Positions 46,858 through 55,133 of a stretch of 64,000 nucleotides of DNA are shown here, in pieces. Origin of the DNA: Pseudomonas sp. PH1b (GTDB lineage: Bacteria; Pseudomonadota; Gammaproteobacteria; Pseudomonadales; Pseudomonadaceae). The translations under genes and the position numbers were made by a program. Below the pieces are notes generated by a model that worked only from the letters and a program-made list of their open reading frames with translations, was not told the DNA's origin and did not search any database. Positions within the stretch are counted from its first letter, which is position 1. The number at the start of each line of letters is the position of its first letter. The stretch is from assembly GCF_000633395.1 (NCBI RefSeq), contig NZ_AYMU01000013.1:62001-126000 (forward strand), in the 5' to 3' direction.

Positions 46858-48050
46858 GGGGCGTCTCCGATAATCAGGCTGACGTTGTTGCCGCCGAAGG
46901 CAAAGGAATTGCTCATCAGGCGGCGCGGGGCGTGACGGGGCAGGCGGTCGGCCGGGGTCACCCAGCGCAGCGCCGGCAAGGCAGGGTCGGCCTGGGCATC
47001 CCAGACATGGGGTGCCAGTGCCTGGTCGGGGTTGTCGGTGCCCAGGCTCAGCCAGCAGAACGCGGCCTCCAGAGCGCCCGCCGCCCCCAGGGTGTGGCCG
47101 CTCATGGGTTTGGTCGATGAGCAGGGCAGGTCCGCGGGGAACAGTTGCGCCACGGCCAGGCTTTCCATGGCGTCGTTGTGCTGGGTGGCGGTGCCGTGCA
47201 GGTTCAGGTAGTCGATCTGCTGCGGCTGCAGGGCCGCACTGCGCAGGGCCTGGTTCATGGCCTGGAGCGCGCCGCGACCATCGGGGGCCGGGGCGGAAAT
47301 ATGGTAGGCGTCGGAGCTGGCGCCCCCGCCCAGCAGGGCGATGGACGGCTGCGCGCCGGGGTCCCGGGTCATCAGGAACAGCACCGCCGCTTCACCGATG
47401 TTGATCCCGTCGCGGTTGCGCGAAAACGGGTTGCAGCGTTGCCCGGAGACCGCCTCCAGGGCCGTGAAACCGTTGAGGGTGAGCTTGCACAGGCTGTCGA
47501 CGCCGCCGCACAGCACGGCGTCGCAAAGGCCCAGGTCGAGCAGGCGCCGGGCGCTGATCAGGGCCCGGGCACTGGAGGTGCAGGCGGTGGAGATCACGTA
47601 GGCCGGGCCGCTCAATTGCAGCCACTCGGCGAGAAAGTTCGCCGGGGCGCTGAGCTCCTGCTGGCGGTAGTCGTAGTCCGCCGGGAACTGCCGGTCTTGC
47701 AGGTAGCGGGCGATGCCGCGGCTGGCTTCGTCGATCCCCGAGGTGCTGGTACCCAGGACGATGCCGATGCGGCCACGGCCGTAGCGCCGGATCGCCTGCT
47801 GGATGTCGTCCTCGATCTGTCGCGAGGCTTCCAGCAGCAGTTGGTTGTTGCGACTGTTGTGGGGCTCGAGCCCCGCCGGCATGCAGGGCAGCGGGCCGCG
47901 TACGGTCGCCACCGGCAGGGTGCGCCCGGGTACCCAGTGGCTTTCCTCGCGCAGGCCCGAGCAGTCGCCGGCAAACAGGCTGCGGGCGACTTCCCGGCGA
48001 TTGCGGCCCAGGGCGCAGATCACCCCGAGGGCGTTGAGGTAGGCCGTCAT
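46854..48050 (-). CDS. Second beta-ketoacyl-ACP synthase of the cluster
   Basis: 398 residues, diverged from the first ketosynthase but still with the triad: Cys157 in ISTACTSSARALISARRLL, His in LNLHGTATQHND, His in KPMSGHTLGAAGALE. All active residues are present, so it is not a chain-length factor. ApeR-type by order. May start the chain or serve particular lengths. The start is ATG at 48050, overlapping the DUF3261 stop by four bases. Confidence 0.88.
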   Translation of the reverse strand: MTAYLNALGVICALGRNRREVARSLFAGDCSGLREESHWVPGRTLPVATVRGPLPCMPAGLEPHNSRNNQLLLEASRQIEDDIQQAIRRYGRGRIGIVLGTSTSGIDEASRGIARYLQDRQFPADYDYRQQELSAPANFLAEWLQLSGPAYVISTACTSSARALISARRLLDLGLCDAVLCGGVDSLCKLTLNGFTALEAVSGQRCNPFSRNRDGINIGEAAVLFLMTRDPGAQPSIALLGGGASSDAYHISAPAPDGRGALQAMNQALRSAALQPQQIDYLNLHGTATQHNDAMESLAVAQLFPADLPCSSTKPMSGHTLGAAGALEAAFCWLSLGTDNPDQALAPHVWDAQADPALPALRWVTPADRLPRHAPRRLMSNSFAFGGNNVSLIIGDAP

Positions 48051-48532
48051 GGCGTGGCCTCGGTGCTCAGTGCAGTGATGTGGTAGTACGGGCCTTGGGG
48101 CAGGTTCAAGGTGAAATCCAGAGCGTGTTGATAGTCGACCCGCCAGCGCGGGCCGAGGCTACGTTGGGCGCCCTGTTGCCGGGCGTCCGGATAATTGGCC
48201 GTCAGCTCGGCAGTGGGTGTCAGGGCAAACAGCAAGGCCGCGAACAGCTCCCGGGCTTCCGGATTCGGTGGCAGCAGGCCGTCGGCCTGCCAGTGTCCGC
48301 CCACCAGGCGCTGACGGGCCTGGGGAATGCCCAGGGGGTCCATCAGTGACCAGCGCAGGCCCGGGCCTTCGGCCTGGATCACCAGCAGCCAGTCCTGGCG
48401 CTGGTCCTGTAGCTGGCGCTGGACGTGGAGCTGCAACGGCAGCTCCAGCGAGGGCGTGCGCTCGGGCAGCGGAGCCTGACTGACGCAAGCGCTCAGCAAC
48501 AGGACACAACCGAGCAGCAGGGCACGGATCAT
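48047..48532 (-). CDS. DUF3261 lipoprotein
   Basis: 161 residues from the ATG at 48530-48532, which overlaps the methyltransferase stop. The signal MIRALLLGCVLLLSAC ends in a lipobox. The mature part is rich in Gln and strands (LPLQLHVQRQLQDQRQDWLL) and resembles the DUF3261 outer-membrane lipoproteins of aryl-polyene clusters, a LolB-like partner. Together with the LolA-like protein and MMPL exporter it probably delivers the aryl-polyene lipid to the outer membrane. Confidence 0.83.
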   Translation of the reverse strand: MIRALLLGCVLLLSACVSQAPLPERTPSLELPLQLHVQRQLQDQRQDWLLVIQAEGPGLRWSLMDPLGIPQARQRLVGGHWQADGLLPPNPEARELFAALLFALTPTAELTANYPDARQQGAQRSLGPRWRVDYQHALDFTLNLPQGPYYHITALSTEATP

Positions 48533-49290
48533 TCGGACAGGCCTTCCTCGGCAACAGGGGGGGCGAGCGGCTTGCGGGCCACCACATTGACCAGGGTTTC
48601 CTCGCGCTGGCCCACCGGCGGCGGCCGGCGCAGGCCAAAGCGCTCCAGCAGGCCGAAGTCCTTGGCGCGGCTCCACCACAGGTAGGGATAAGACACGTTC
48701 TGCGGGCCGAATTCAAAGCCCTGCCGACCAATCATCTGCAAATATTCGCCGGCGCTCTTCTGCACGTGCATCGGGTGGCGGAACAGCCAGCGGATCACCC
48801 AGGTGTCGATGTAGGCTTCGGTGGATTCGGCGAACAGCAGGTAACCCCCGGGCTTGAGCACCCGGTAGAACTCGGCCAGGGCCTTTTCCTGTTCCACCAG
48901 GTGGTGGAAGGTCTGGTGGCAGAACAGCAGGTCGACGCTGGCGTCGGCCAGTTCCAGGGTCGCGCAGTCGCTGCCGATCAACTCCACCTGCATCTGCTGG
49001 CGCCGGGCTTCCTCGGCGCTGAGCTTGAGGCTGTGGGGATCGGCGTCGAGGCCGATCAGGCGTTGCGGGGCGAACACCTGGCGCAGGTACTGGAACGACT
49101 TGCCCTGGCCGCAGCCGGCATCCAGCAGCACCGGGTTGCGCGGCAGCTCGGCGTCGAACAGCGAGCGCAGGTCATTGATCGCCACCCGCAGCACATGGTG
49201 CTGCCAGGTGTGGCTGCGCAGGAACCAGAAGCCGAAGCGGGTTTCCTCGACGTAGCTGGCGCTCAGGTACTGGCTGCTCTGGTCATTCAT
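48529..49290 (-). CDS. SAM-dependent methyltransferase of the aryl-polyene cluster
   Basis: Class I methyltransferase, 253 residues. SAM motif I is VLLDAGCGQGKSFQYLR; motif II/III at LIGLDADPHSLKLSAEEARR and SVDLLFCHQTFHHLVEQEKALAEFYRVLKPGGY. It probably adds a methyl to the aryl head group, as known for such pigments; the acceptor is not proven. Overlaps neighbours by four bases on both sides. Confidence 0.85.
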   Translation of the reverse strand: MNDQSSQYLSASYVEETRFGFWFLRSHTWQHHVLRVAINDLRSLFDAELPRNPVLLDAGCGQGKSFQYLRQVFAPQRLIGLDADPHSLKLSAEEARRQQMQVELIGSDCATLELADASVDLLFCHQTFHHLVEQEKALAEFYRVLKPGGYLLFAESTEAYIDTWVIRWLFRHPMHVQKSAGEYLQMIGRQGFEFGPQNVSYPYLWWSRAKDFGLLERFGLRRPPPVGQREETLVNVVARKPLAPPVAEEGLSE

Positions 49291-50534
49291 GCGTTGTCCC
49301 TCGCGCAGACTTCCGACAGGGCCTTGAGTCGGCGCCGGGGCTCGCTGACAAAGGGGTTGCGCTCATCCCAGGCATAACCGGCGAGGATCGAGCTGATCAT
49401 GCGGCGGATCTCCGGCGAGCTGCCCGGATGGTAGATCACGTCCTGGAAGGTGCCGGCGTACCAGCCCTCGACGTAGCAGCGGAAGGTGTCGACGCCGCGC
49501 TTGAGGGGTTCGGCGAAATCGCTCTGCCAGTCCACGCACTCACCCTGCAACTGCCGGTGCAGTACGGCAGCGGCCATGCTCGAGGAGCGCATGGCGATGG
49601 TCACTCCGGAGGAGAACACCGGGTCGAGAAATTCCGCGGCATTGCCCAGCAGGGCAAACCCGGGCCCATGCAGGGTGGTGACGTTGGCCGAGTAGCCGCC
49701 GATGGTCCGTGCCGGGGTGTCCCATTCGGCGTATTGCAGGACCCTGGCCAGGCTCGGGGTCTGGGCGATGAAACCGCGCAGGCAGGCGTCGAGGTCGGCG
49801 TCGCGGCCGGCGAAATGCTCCTCGGCGGCCACCACCCCCACCGAGCAGCGACCGTTGCTGAAGGGGATGCTCCAGAACCAGATGTCACGGTGTTCCGGGT
49901 GGGTGGTGATGAGAATCTTGTCGCGGTCGAAATGCTCGCAGTCGATGCGGTCCTCGACGTGGGTGAACACCGCCCGGCGCACCGGGAAGCTGGATGGCGC
50001 TTCCAGTTCCAGCAGCCGTGGCAGGACCCGGCCGTAGCCGCTGGCGTCGAGGATGAAGTCGGCCTCGATGCGGTACTGGCTACCGTCTTCGCGGCGGCAG
50101 TCCAGGTACGGCAGCGGGCGTTCGACGTCCACTGCGATGATCTCTTCGCCATAGCGGATCTCCACCCCTTGCAGGGCGGCCTGGTCGGCCAGCAACTTGT
50201 CGAAATCGGCCCGCTGCACCTGGAAGGTGGTGGGCTTGCCTTTGCTGAAGGTGTCGCCGAAATCGAAGGTGCTGTAGTGCTCGCCCCAGGCGAAGGCCGC
50301 GCCGTTTTTCAGCTGGAAGCCGGCGGCCTGCACGGCCTCGAGCATTCCGGCTTCCTCGACGAAGTCCAGGCAGTGGGACAGCAGGCTTTCACCAATGGAG
50401 AACCGCGGGAAATGTTGCCGCTCGACGATCAGCACGTCGTGGCCCTGGCGCTTGAGCAGCGCGGCCGCGATGGCCCCCGAAGGGCCGGCACCGATCACCA
50501 CGACCTGGCGACGTTCCATTTCAACTGTTGGCAC
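49287..50534 (-). CDS. FAD-dependent oxidoreductase of the flavin halogenase type
   Basis: 415 residues. FAD-binding GAGPSG near the N-terminus (VVVIGAGPSGAIAAALLKRQ), then FSIGESLLSHCLDF. It shows features of flavin-dependent halogenases: the motif WFWSIP (consensus WxWxIP) and a Lys (residue 76, FQLKNGAAFAWG) in the place of the catalytic lysine. Xanthomonadin clusters carry a similar halogenase. Whether it halogenates or only oxidises is undecided. Start GTG at 50532-50534 has GGAG upstream; an ATG five codons in is an alternative. Confidence 0.78.
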   Translation of the reverse strand: MPTVEMERRQVVVIGAGPSGAIAAALLKRQGHDVLIVERQHFPRFSIGESLLSHCLDFVEEAGMLEAVQAAGFQLKNGAAFAWGEHYSTFDFGDTFSKGKPTTFQVQRADFDKLLADQAALQGVEIRYGEEIIAVDVERPLPYLDCRREDGSQYRIEADFILDASGYGRVLPRLLELEAPSSFPVRRAVFTHVEDRIDCEHFDRDKILITTHPEHRDIWFWSIPFSNGRCSVGVVAAEEHFAGRDADLDACLRGFIAQTPSLARVLQYAEWDTPARTIGGYSANVTTLHGPGFALLGNAAEFLDPVFSSGVTIAMRSSSMAAAVLHRQLQGECVDWQSDFAEPLKRGVDTFRCYVEGWYAGTFQDVIYHPGSSPEIRRMISSILAGYAWDERNPFVSEPRRRLKALSEVCARDNA

Positions 50535-51711
50535 TGGGGCTCCTTGCCGGTTTGGCGATATTCAGGTTCAGGGAGGCCACGTTTGCCGGGGCCAGGGGAA
50601 TTCGCTGCAGCCCGGCCAGGGCCGGCAGCAGGGTGGCGATCAGGCCCATGAGCATCAGCGCGAAGTACAGCGCCGGGCTGATCAATTGCTGTTGCAGCAG
50701 CAGGTTGAGAAAGACGATCTCGCTCAAGCCGCGAATGTTCAGCAGCAGGCTTTCCCGCCAGCGGCTGGCACCCTCGAAAGCAGCGCCGGCCCAGGCCAGG
50801 CCCAGCCAGTTGCCCAGCAGCTTGCTGGCGATCGGCAACAGCAACAGCGCCGCCAGCTGTACCCAGCCGAGGCTGCCCATGGCGCTGTGCACATCGATCT
50901 GCACGATGCCGAAGGTCAGGATCAGCGGGATGGCGACGTAGGTCTGCAAGCGGTGCATCCAGGCAGCCTGTAACGGCAGCACCAGCGCCAGCTTGAGGGC
51001 GGCCATGCACAGCAGGTAGCCGATGCCGAGGATCAGCGCATTGAGCCGGTAGTGCTCGGCCAGCACCAGCAGGCCGAAGAAACCCAGGCTGTAGAGTAGC
51101 GGCTGGCGCAGGCCCAGGCCGCGCAGCAGCAGGGGCAGGCAGGCGCCGGCCAGGGGCAGCAGCAGGCTGGCGAGGTGCAGGCTGCCCTGGGCCAGGGCGA
51201 ACAGGCTCCAGCAGGTCAGGTCAATGAGGATTGCGCTCTGCACCAGGCGCCGGGTGGCGGCGGGCGGGTACTGGATGTGCCGCAGGTACAGGTAGAGCAC
51301 CGGGATCGCGGTGATGGCGAACAGCAGGCCGACCGCCAGGGAGCTGATCCAGGGTTGCGCCGGCAGCAGGCAGAAAGCCGTGGCCAGGCCGCAGGCGAAG
51401 GGAATGCCGAAGCTTGGCACGGCGATCTTCAGGCTCTGGCGGTCCAGGCGCAGGTCGATCACGTCACTGAGGATATGCCCCAGCAGCAGGGCAAAGCCCA
51501 GGCTGTACAGGTGCTTGAGCCAGGGCGGCGAAACCAGTTGTGCGCCGCTGAGCTGCCAGTGCGGCTCGATCCACAGCAGCATCAGCAAGGGCAGGCCGAA
51601 GGTCGCCAGCAGCAGCTGGCTGACAATCGGAATCAGGCCCAGGCGCCGGCCGATGTGGGTGGCCAGGGCAAACAGCGCCAGGGCCAGCAGCCAGAACAGC
51701 AGGGTCAGCAT
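50521..51711 (-). CDS. CPA-type cation:proton antiporter-like membrane protein
   Basis: 396 residues from the ATG at 51709-51711 with about 11-12 hydrophobic helices. The pattern, with a Gly/Ile-rich N-terminal bundle (ATHIGRRLGLIPIVSQLLLATFG), HILSDVIDLRLDRQSLKIA and helices at FGIPFACGLATAFCLL and LLNIRGLSEIVFLNLLLQQ, resembles CPA2/KefB-like exchangers. Substrate unknown. I do not recall this gene in the core aryl-polyene clusters of E. coli or Vibrio, so it may be accessory. It overlaps the MMPL stop and the halogenase start, so it is inside the operon. Confidence 0.72.
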   Translation of the reverse strand: MLTLLFWLLALALFALATHIGRRLGLIPIVSQLLLATFGLPLLMLLWIEPHWQLSGAQLVSPPWLKHLYSLGFALLLGHILSDVIDLRLDRQSLKIAVPSFGIPFACGLATAFCLLPAQPWISSLAVGLLFAITAIPVLYLYLRHIQYPPAATRRLVQSAILIDLTCWSLFALAQGSLHLASLLLPLAGACLPLLLRGLGLRQPLLYSLGFFGLLVLAEHYRLNALILGIGYLLCMAALKLALVLPLQAAWMHRLQTYVAIPLILTFGIVQIDVHSAMGSLGWVQLAALLLLPIASKLLGNWLGLAWAGAAFEGASRWRESLLLNIRGLSEIVFLNLLLQQQLISPALYFALMLMGLIATLLPALAGLQRIPLAPANVASLNLNIAKPARSPSANS

Positions 51712-54047
51712 GGCGCACGCTCTGCTTCGGGCGCCGGGTGCGGCGTGTGCCCGGCCCAGGGCGCGAGGATAAAGCTGAAGGCCAGCCCGAGGCTGACCGC
51801 CAGGCCGAAGTTGCTCACCGCCGGAGTGCTGGAAATTGCCAGCAGGCCGAACGACAGCCAGGTGGTCAGGGCCGCCAGCAGCGTGCCCAGCAGGCTCACC
51901 GCGGCGCCGCCGATCTGCTCGCGCATGAGGATCGCGTAGTCGACGCTGATGGCCGTCACCAGCAGCAGGCCGAACAGGCTGAACAGGGTCAGCGGCTGCC
52001 CCAGCCAGCCGAGGCTGGCCAGGCTGCACAGGGCCGCGAGCAAGGGCAAGGCCACCAGGCGCAGGGCACCGCCGACGCCGAAGGGCAGAATCAGCAGCAG
52101 CACGATCAGCCCGCAGGAGGCCAGCTTGAGCTCGGCGGCGCTGACCTGGGTGGCGGCGAACACCCGGTTCAGTTCACCCAGGCGGTCCACCAGTTGCACC
52201 CCTGGCAGGTCATCGGCCTGGATGCGCAGCAGGGTGGCGTCGTTCAGCCCCTGCAGGCTGACCATGGCCGCCACGCCGTTGGCGTTGGCTCCCAGCCACA
52301 GCGGGCGATAGGGCTCGGCCAGAGGCCCGGAAAGCGCCGCGTCGAGGTCTTCCACCGGCAATTGCTGCAGCTGTTCCAGCTCCGCTTGCAGCGCTGCCTG
52401 GGGCACCCCCAGGTCCAGCAGTGGCTGCCAGAAGCGCGGCAGTTGCTTGAGGGCCTCGCGCACCCGCTGCTGTTCGGTGGGTTGGCTGAGCAACTGGTTC
52501 AGCGACAGGTAGCCCTTGAGCTTGCTCAGGTTCACCAGTGGTTGCAGGCGCAGGTCCAGGGCGTCCAGGCGTTCCAGCAGTTGCTGCTGATCGGCAGCGC
52601 GCACCAGGAAGAACTGGCTGGTGGGCTGATAGCCGGTGATCCGCGCGATGGCCTGGGCTTCCTGCAACAGTTGCGGCGGTGCGCCGACCCACTGGCGGAT
52701 GTCGTTCTTGCTCTCGAGCTGCCACAGGCCGGCGGCGCAGAACAGCGCCAGCAACACCAGCAGCACCGGGCTCGGCACGCGCTTGAGCAGGGCCGCGCGA
52801 ACCTTGAGCAAGGCTTCGGCCACTTGCAGCGGCCACTGCGCCGGGCGCAGCTCCACACCCTTGAGCAGCGCCGGCAGCAGGCACACCGCTGCCAGGTAGG
52901 CGCCCACCAGGCCGGCGGCGGAGAACACGGCGATCTGGGTCAGGGCCGGGAACGGGGTCCAGGCCAGGGCCAGGTAGCCGATGCAACTGGTGGCCAGGCT
53001 CAGGCTCAGCCCCGGCAGGGTCAGGCGCAGCGCCGGCCAGCTGCGCCAGGGTTTCAGGCTCCAGCTCTTGGACAGGTAATGCAGCGGGTAGTCGACGGCC
53101 ACGCCGATCAGGCTCGACCCCAACACCAGGGTCATCACGTGCATGTGGCCGAACAGCGCCACGCAGGCCACGGCGCCGAACAGCATGCCCACCAGCACCG
53201 GGACGAAGGCCAGCAGGGCGCGCCAGCGGCGAAAGGCCAACAGCAGCAGCAAAAGAATGCCCAGGGTGGCGCCACCGCCGACCCAGGTGATTTCCCGGGT
53301 GGCCTGTTGCTGGCCGTTGGCGGCGTACAGCAGGCCGCTGGCGGCCAACAGCTGTACCTGTTGCTGGCTGGCCTGCTCACGGCTGTGGCTCAGCAGTTCG
53401 GCCACTTGCAGCGGCAGTTGCATGTCGAAGGCGTTGCCGCCGGTGCGGGCCCGCAGCAGCACCCAGTGCTGGCCGTCGGCCTCGGCCACCAGGGCGCCGC
53501 TGCCGATGTCCAGCTGTACCGCGCCGTGTTGCGGCTGGCTGTTCTGGATGCGCCCGGTCAGGCCCAGCCAGTCATCCTGGCTGGGCACCAGGGTAAAGCC
53601 GGCGAAGGGGTCGAACAGGCTCTGCACCCGTTGCTGGATAAACGCCTGGGGCTGCTGGACCAGTTGCTCGCGGTCCTTGGCCCCAAGCATCGCCAGGCGG
53701 CCTTGCAGCAGTTGCTTGCGCAGGGCCGGCAGGTCGGCCTGGAGGTTCCACTGGACCTTCTCGAACAGCCCGCTGGCCTGCCATTGCTCGGCCAGTTGGC
53801 GAGCCATGGCCACCGCCTGCTGGCGCTCGGCATGGCCCACCAGCACCAGGATTTCCCGGTTCAGCGGTTCCTGCATGCGTTGCTCGGCCTGCAGCTCCAG
53901 GGCATCCGGCGCGGTGCCGGGCACCAGTTCCATGAGGTTGGCCGACAACGGTGCGCCATGGCGCCATTGCCAGGCACCCAGGGCCAGGACCAGGGCCAGC
54001 AGGATCAGGAACAACCGCGGCAGCCAGCGTTCACTCGGCAAAGTCAT
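51705..54047 (-). CDS. MMPL/RND-type exporter of the aryl-polyene cluster
   Basis: Inner-membrane exporter of 780 residues, organised in two repeats: a first helix, a large periplasmic loop, five helices (ILLLLLLAFRRWRALLAFVP, ACVALFGHMHVMTLVLGSSL, LGVAVDYPL), then the same again (LILPFGVGGALRLVALPLLAAL ... VTAISVDYAILM). Asp residues in the VAVDYPL and SVDYAIL helices fit a proton-driven RND mechanism. Probably moves the glycolipid-like pigment out of the inner membrane. Confidence 0.9.
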   Translation of the reverse strand: MTLPSERWLPRLFLILLALVLALGAWQWRHGAPLSANLMELVPGTAPDALELQAEQRMQEPLNREILVLVGHAERQQAVAMARQLAEQWQASGLFEKVQWNLQADLPALRKQLLQGRLAMLGAKDREQLVQQPQAFIQQRVQSLFDPFAGFTLVPSQDDWLGLTGRIQNSQPQHGAVQLDIGSGALVAEADGQHWVLLRARTGGNAFDMQLPLQVAELLSHSREQASQQQVQLLAASGLLYAANGQQQATREITWVGGGATLGILLLLLLAFRRWRALLAFVPVLVGMLFGAVACVALFGHMHVMTLVLGSSLIGVAVDYPLHYLSKSWSLKPWRSWPALRLTLPGLSLSLATSCIGYLALAWTPFPALTQIAVFSAAGLVGAYLAAVCLLPALLKGVELRPAQWPLQVAEALLKVRAALLKRVPSPVLLVLLALFCAAGLWQLESKNDIRQWVGAPPQLLQEAQAIARITGYQPTSQFFLVRAADQQQLLERLDALDLRLQPLVNLSKLKGYLSLNQLLSQPTEQQRVREALKQLPRFWQPLLDLGVPQAALQAELEQLQQLPVEDLDAALSGPLAEPYRPLWLGANANGVAAMVSLQGLNDATLLRIQADDLPGVQLVDRLGELNRVFAATQVSAAELKLASCGLIVLLLILPFGVGGALRLVALPLLAALCSLASLGWLGQPLTLFSLFGLLLVTAISVDYAILMREQIGGAAVSLLGTLLAALTTWLSFGLLAISSTPAVSNFGLAVSLGLAFSFILAPWAGHTPHPAPEAERAPC

Positions 54048-54711
54048 GTTGCTCCGTCTCGCTGAGCGGCTGGGCGCTGCTGCTGTCCTGCATGCTCAGC
54101 ACGGTGCGGTCGCCCTGGGCTTCCAGCAGTTCGATGCGTTGCACCAGCTCGCCGCCGTCGATATTGATCTGGGTGAAGATCTGTTGCAGCAGCAGGGACC
54201 GGGGCAGCAGTTGCAACTGCCAGTGCTGCGCACTGCCTTGCAGCTTGAGTTCGAAGTCCCGCTGCAGGCCGCTGCTGTCGCCCTGCAGCACGGCGAGGAA
54301 CAGGCGGTTCTGTTCGGCCCCGGCGCTCTTGCCCGGGAGCATCTGCCAGCCGCCGCCATCGCGCCGGGCGATGCCCTGGGCGGTGATGCGGTAGTCCTGT
54401 TGCAGCGGGGTCTGCAGCAGCCACAGCAGGCCGTGGTTTTTCGCCAGCACGAAGTGGCCCTTGCTGGTCAGCGGCTGGGGCAGGGCCCGCAGGTGTTTTT
54501 CCTGGATGAAACGGCCGTGGATCACCTCCGGCCGCGACAGCTGCTCGCTCAACTGCTGCAGATCGAATGCCTGGGCCAGCCCCGGCACCAGCAGCAACAC
54601 CAATACCCTAGGAGCGAGCTTGCTCGCGAACCGCCGCACCACCGTGCTCAGCGCCGTGTACAGGGCAGCCAGACCGACCCTCTTCGCGAGCAAGCTCGCT
54701 CCTACGGTCAT
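54031..54711 (-). CDS. LolA-like outer-membrane carrier with a REP-derived N-terminus
   Basis: 226 residues. The mature domain (from FDLQQLSEQLSRPEVIHGRFIQ to HDFAE) resembles LolA/DUF2092-type periplasmic lipid carriers in aryl-polyene clusters. The start ATG at 54709-54711 overlaps the thioesterase stop (ATGA). Residues about 3-35 (VGASLLAK ... RFASKLAPR) are encoded by a REP doublet, and the predicted signal peptide core RVLVLLLVPGLAQA follows. Either the gene tolerates an odd N-extension or translation starts later, at a TTG or GTG just before the core. Confidence 0.78.
   Translation of the reverse strand: MTVGASLLAKRVGLAALYTALSTVVRRFASKLAPRVLVLLLVPGLAQAFDLQQLSEQLSRPEVIHGRFIQEKHLRALPQPLTSKGHFVLAKNHGLLWLLQTPLQQDYRITAQGIARRDGGGWQMLPGKSAGAEQNRLFLAVLQGDSSGLQRDFELKLQGSAQHWQLQLLPRSLLLQQIFTQINIDGGELVQRIELLEAQGDRTVLSMQDSSSAQPLSETEQHDFAE
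54608..54704. repeat. REP doublet of a second type, inside the LolA-like gene
   Basis: TAGGAGCGAGCTTGCTCGCGAA (54608-54629) and the inverted TTCGCGAGCAAGCTCGCTCCTA (54682-54703), 52 bases apart. This is the GAGCGAGC variety, differing from the GAGCCGGC/GAGCCAGC forms elsewhere in the window. It lies wholly in the 5' part of the carrier gene. Confidence 0.9.
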
Positions 54712-55133
54712 GGCAAGGCCCTCGCGACGGCATCGGTGAAGACCTTGGGCGAGGCCAGTTGCATCTCGCGGCTGGCGATCTCCACCGCCACTTGCACCGA
54801 GCTGGCGCGGGTCATGCGCTCGCCCGTGGCCTGGTCGGTGATCAGGTAGTTGATCTTCAGCCGGCTTTCCCACTCCACCAGGCTGGCGCGCACGTTCAGG
54901 GTCTGGCCGAACACCGCGCCGCGCACGTAGCGCAGTTGCAGGTCGATCACCGGCCAGGCGTAGCCGGATTCGAGCATCTGGTTGTAGTTGTGGCCGAGCT
55001 TGTCCAGCAGGGCGCAGCGGGCGACCTCCAGGTACTTGACGTAATGCCCGTGCCAGACGACGTGCATGGTGTCGACGTCGAAGAACGGCACCTGGACCTG
55101 GGTGTCGGCGTGAATCACTCCCTTGCTACGCAT
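54708..55133 (-). CDS. Acyl-CoA thioesterase, hotdog (4HBT)
   Basis: 141 residues with the 4-hydroxybenzoyl-CoA-thioesterase signature: DVDTMHVVWHGHYVKYLEVARCALLD, where the Asp of DVDTM and the H-x-Y segment correspond to the active-site region. Likely edits or releases acyl or aryl thioesters in the pigment pathway. Start ATG at 55131-55133 overlaps the end of the ammonia-lyase gene. Confidence 0.87.
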   Translation of the reverse strand: MRSKGVIHADTQVQVPFFDVDTMHVVWHGHYVKYLEVARCALLDKLGHNYNQMLESGYAWPVIDLQLRYVRGAVFGQTLNVRASLVEWESRLKINYLITDQATGERMTRASSVQVAVEIASREMQLASPKVFTDAVARALP

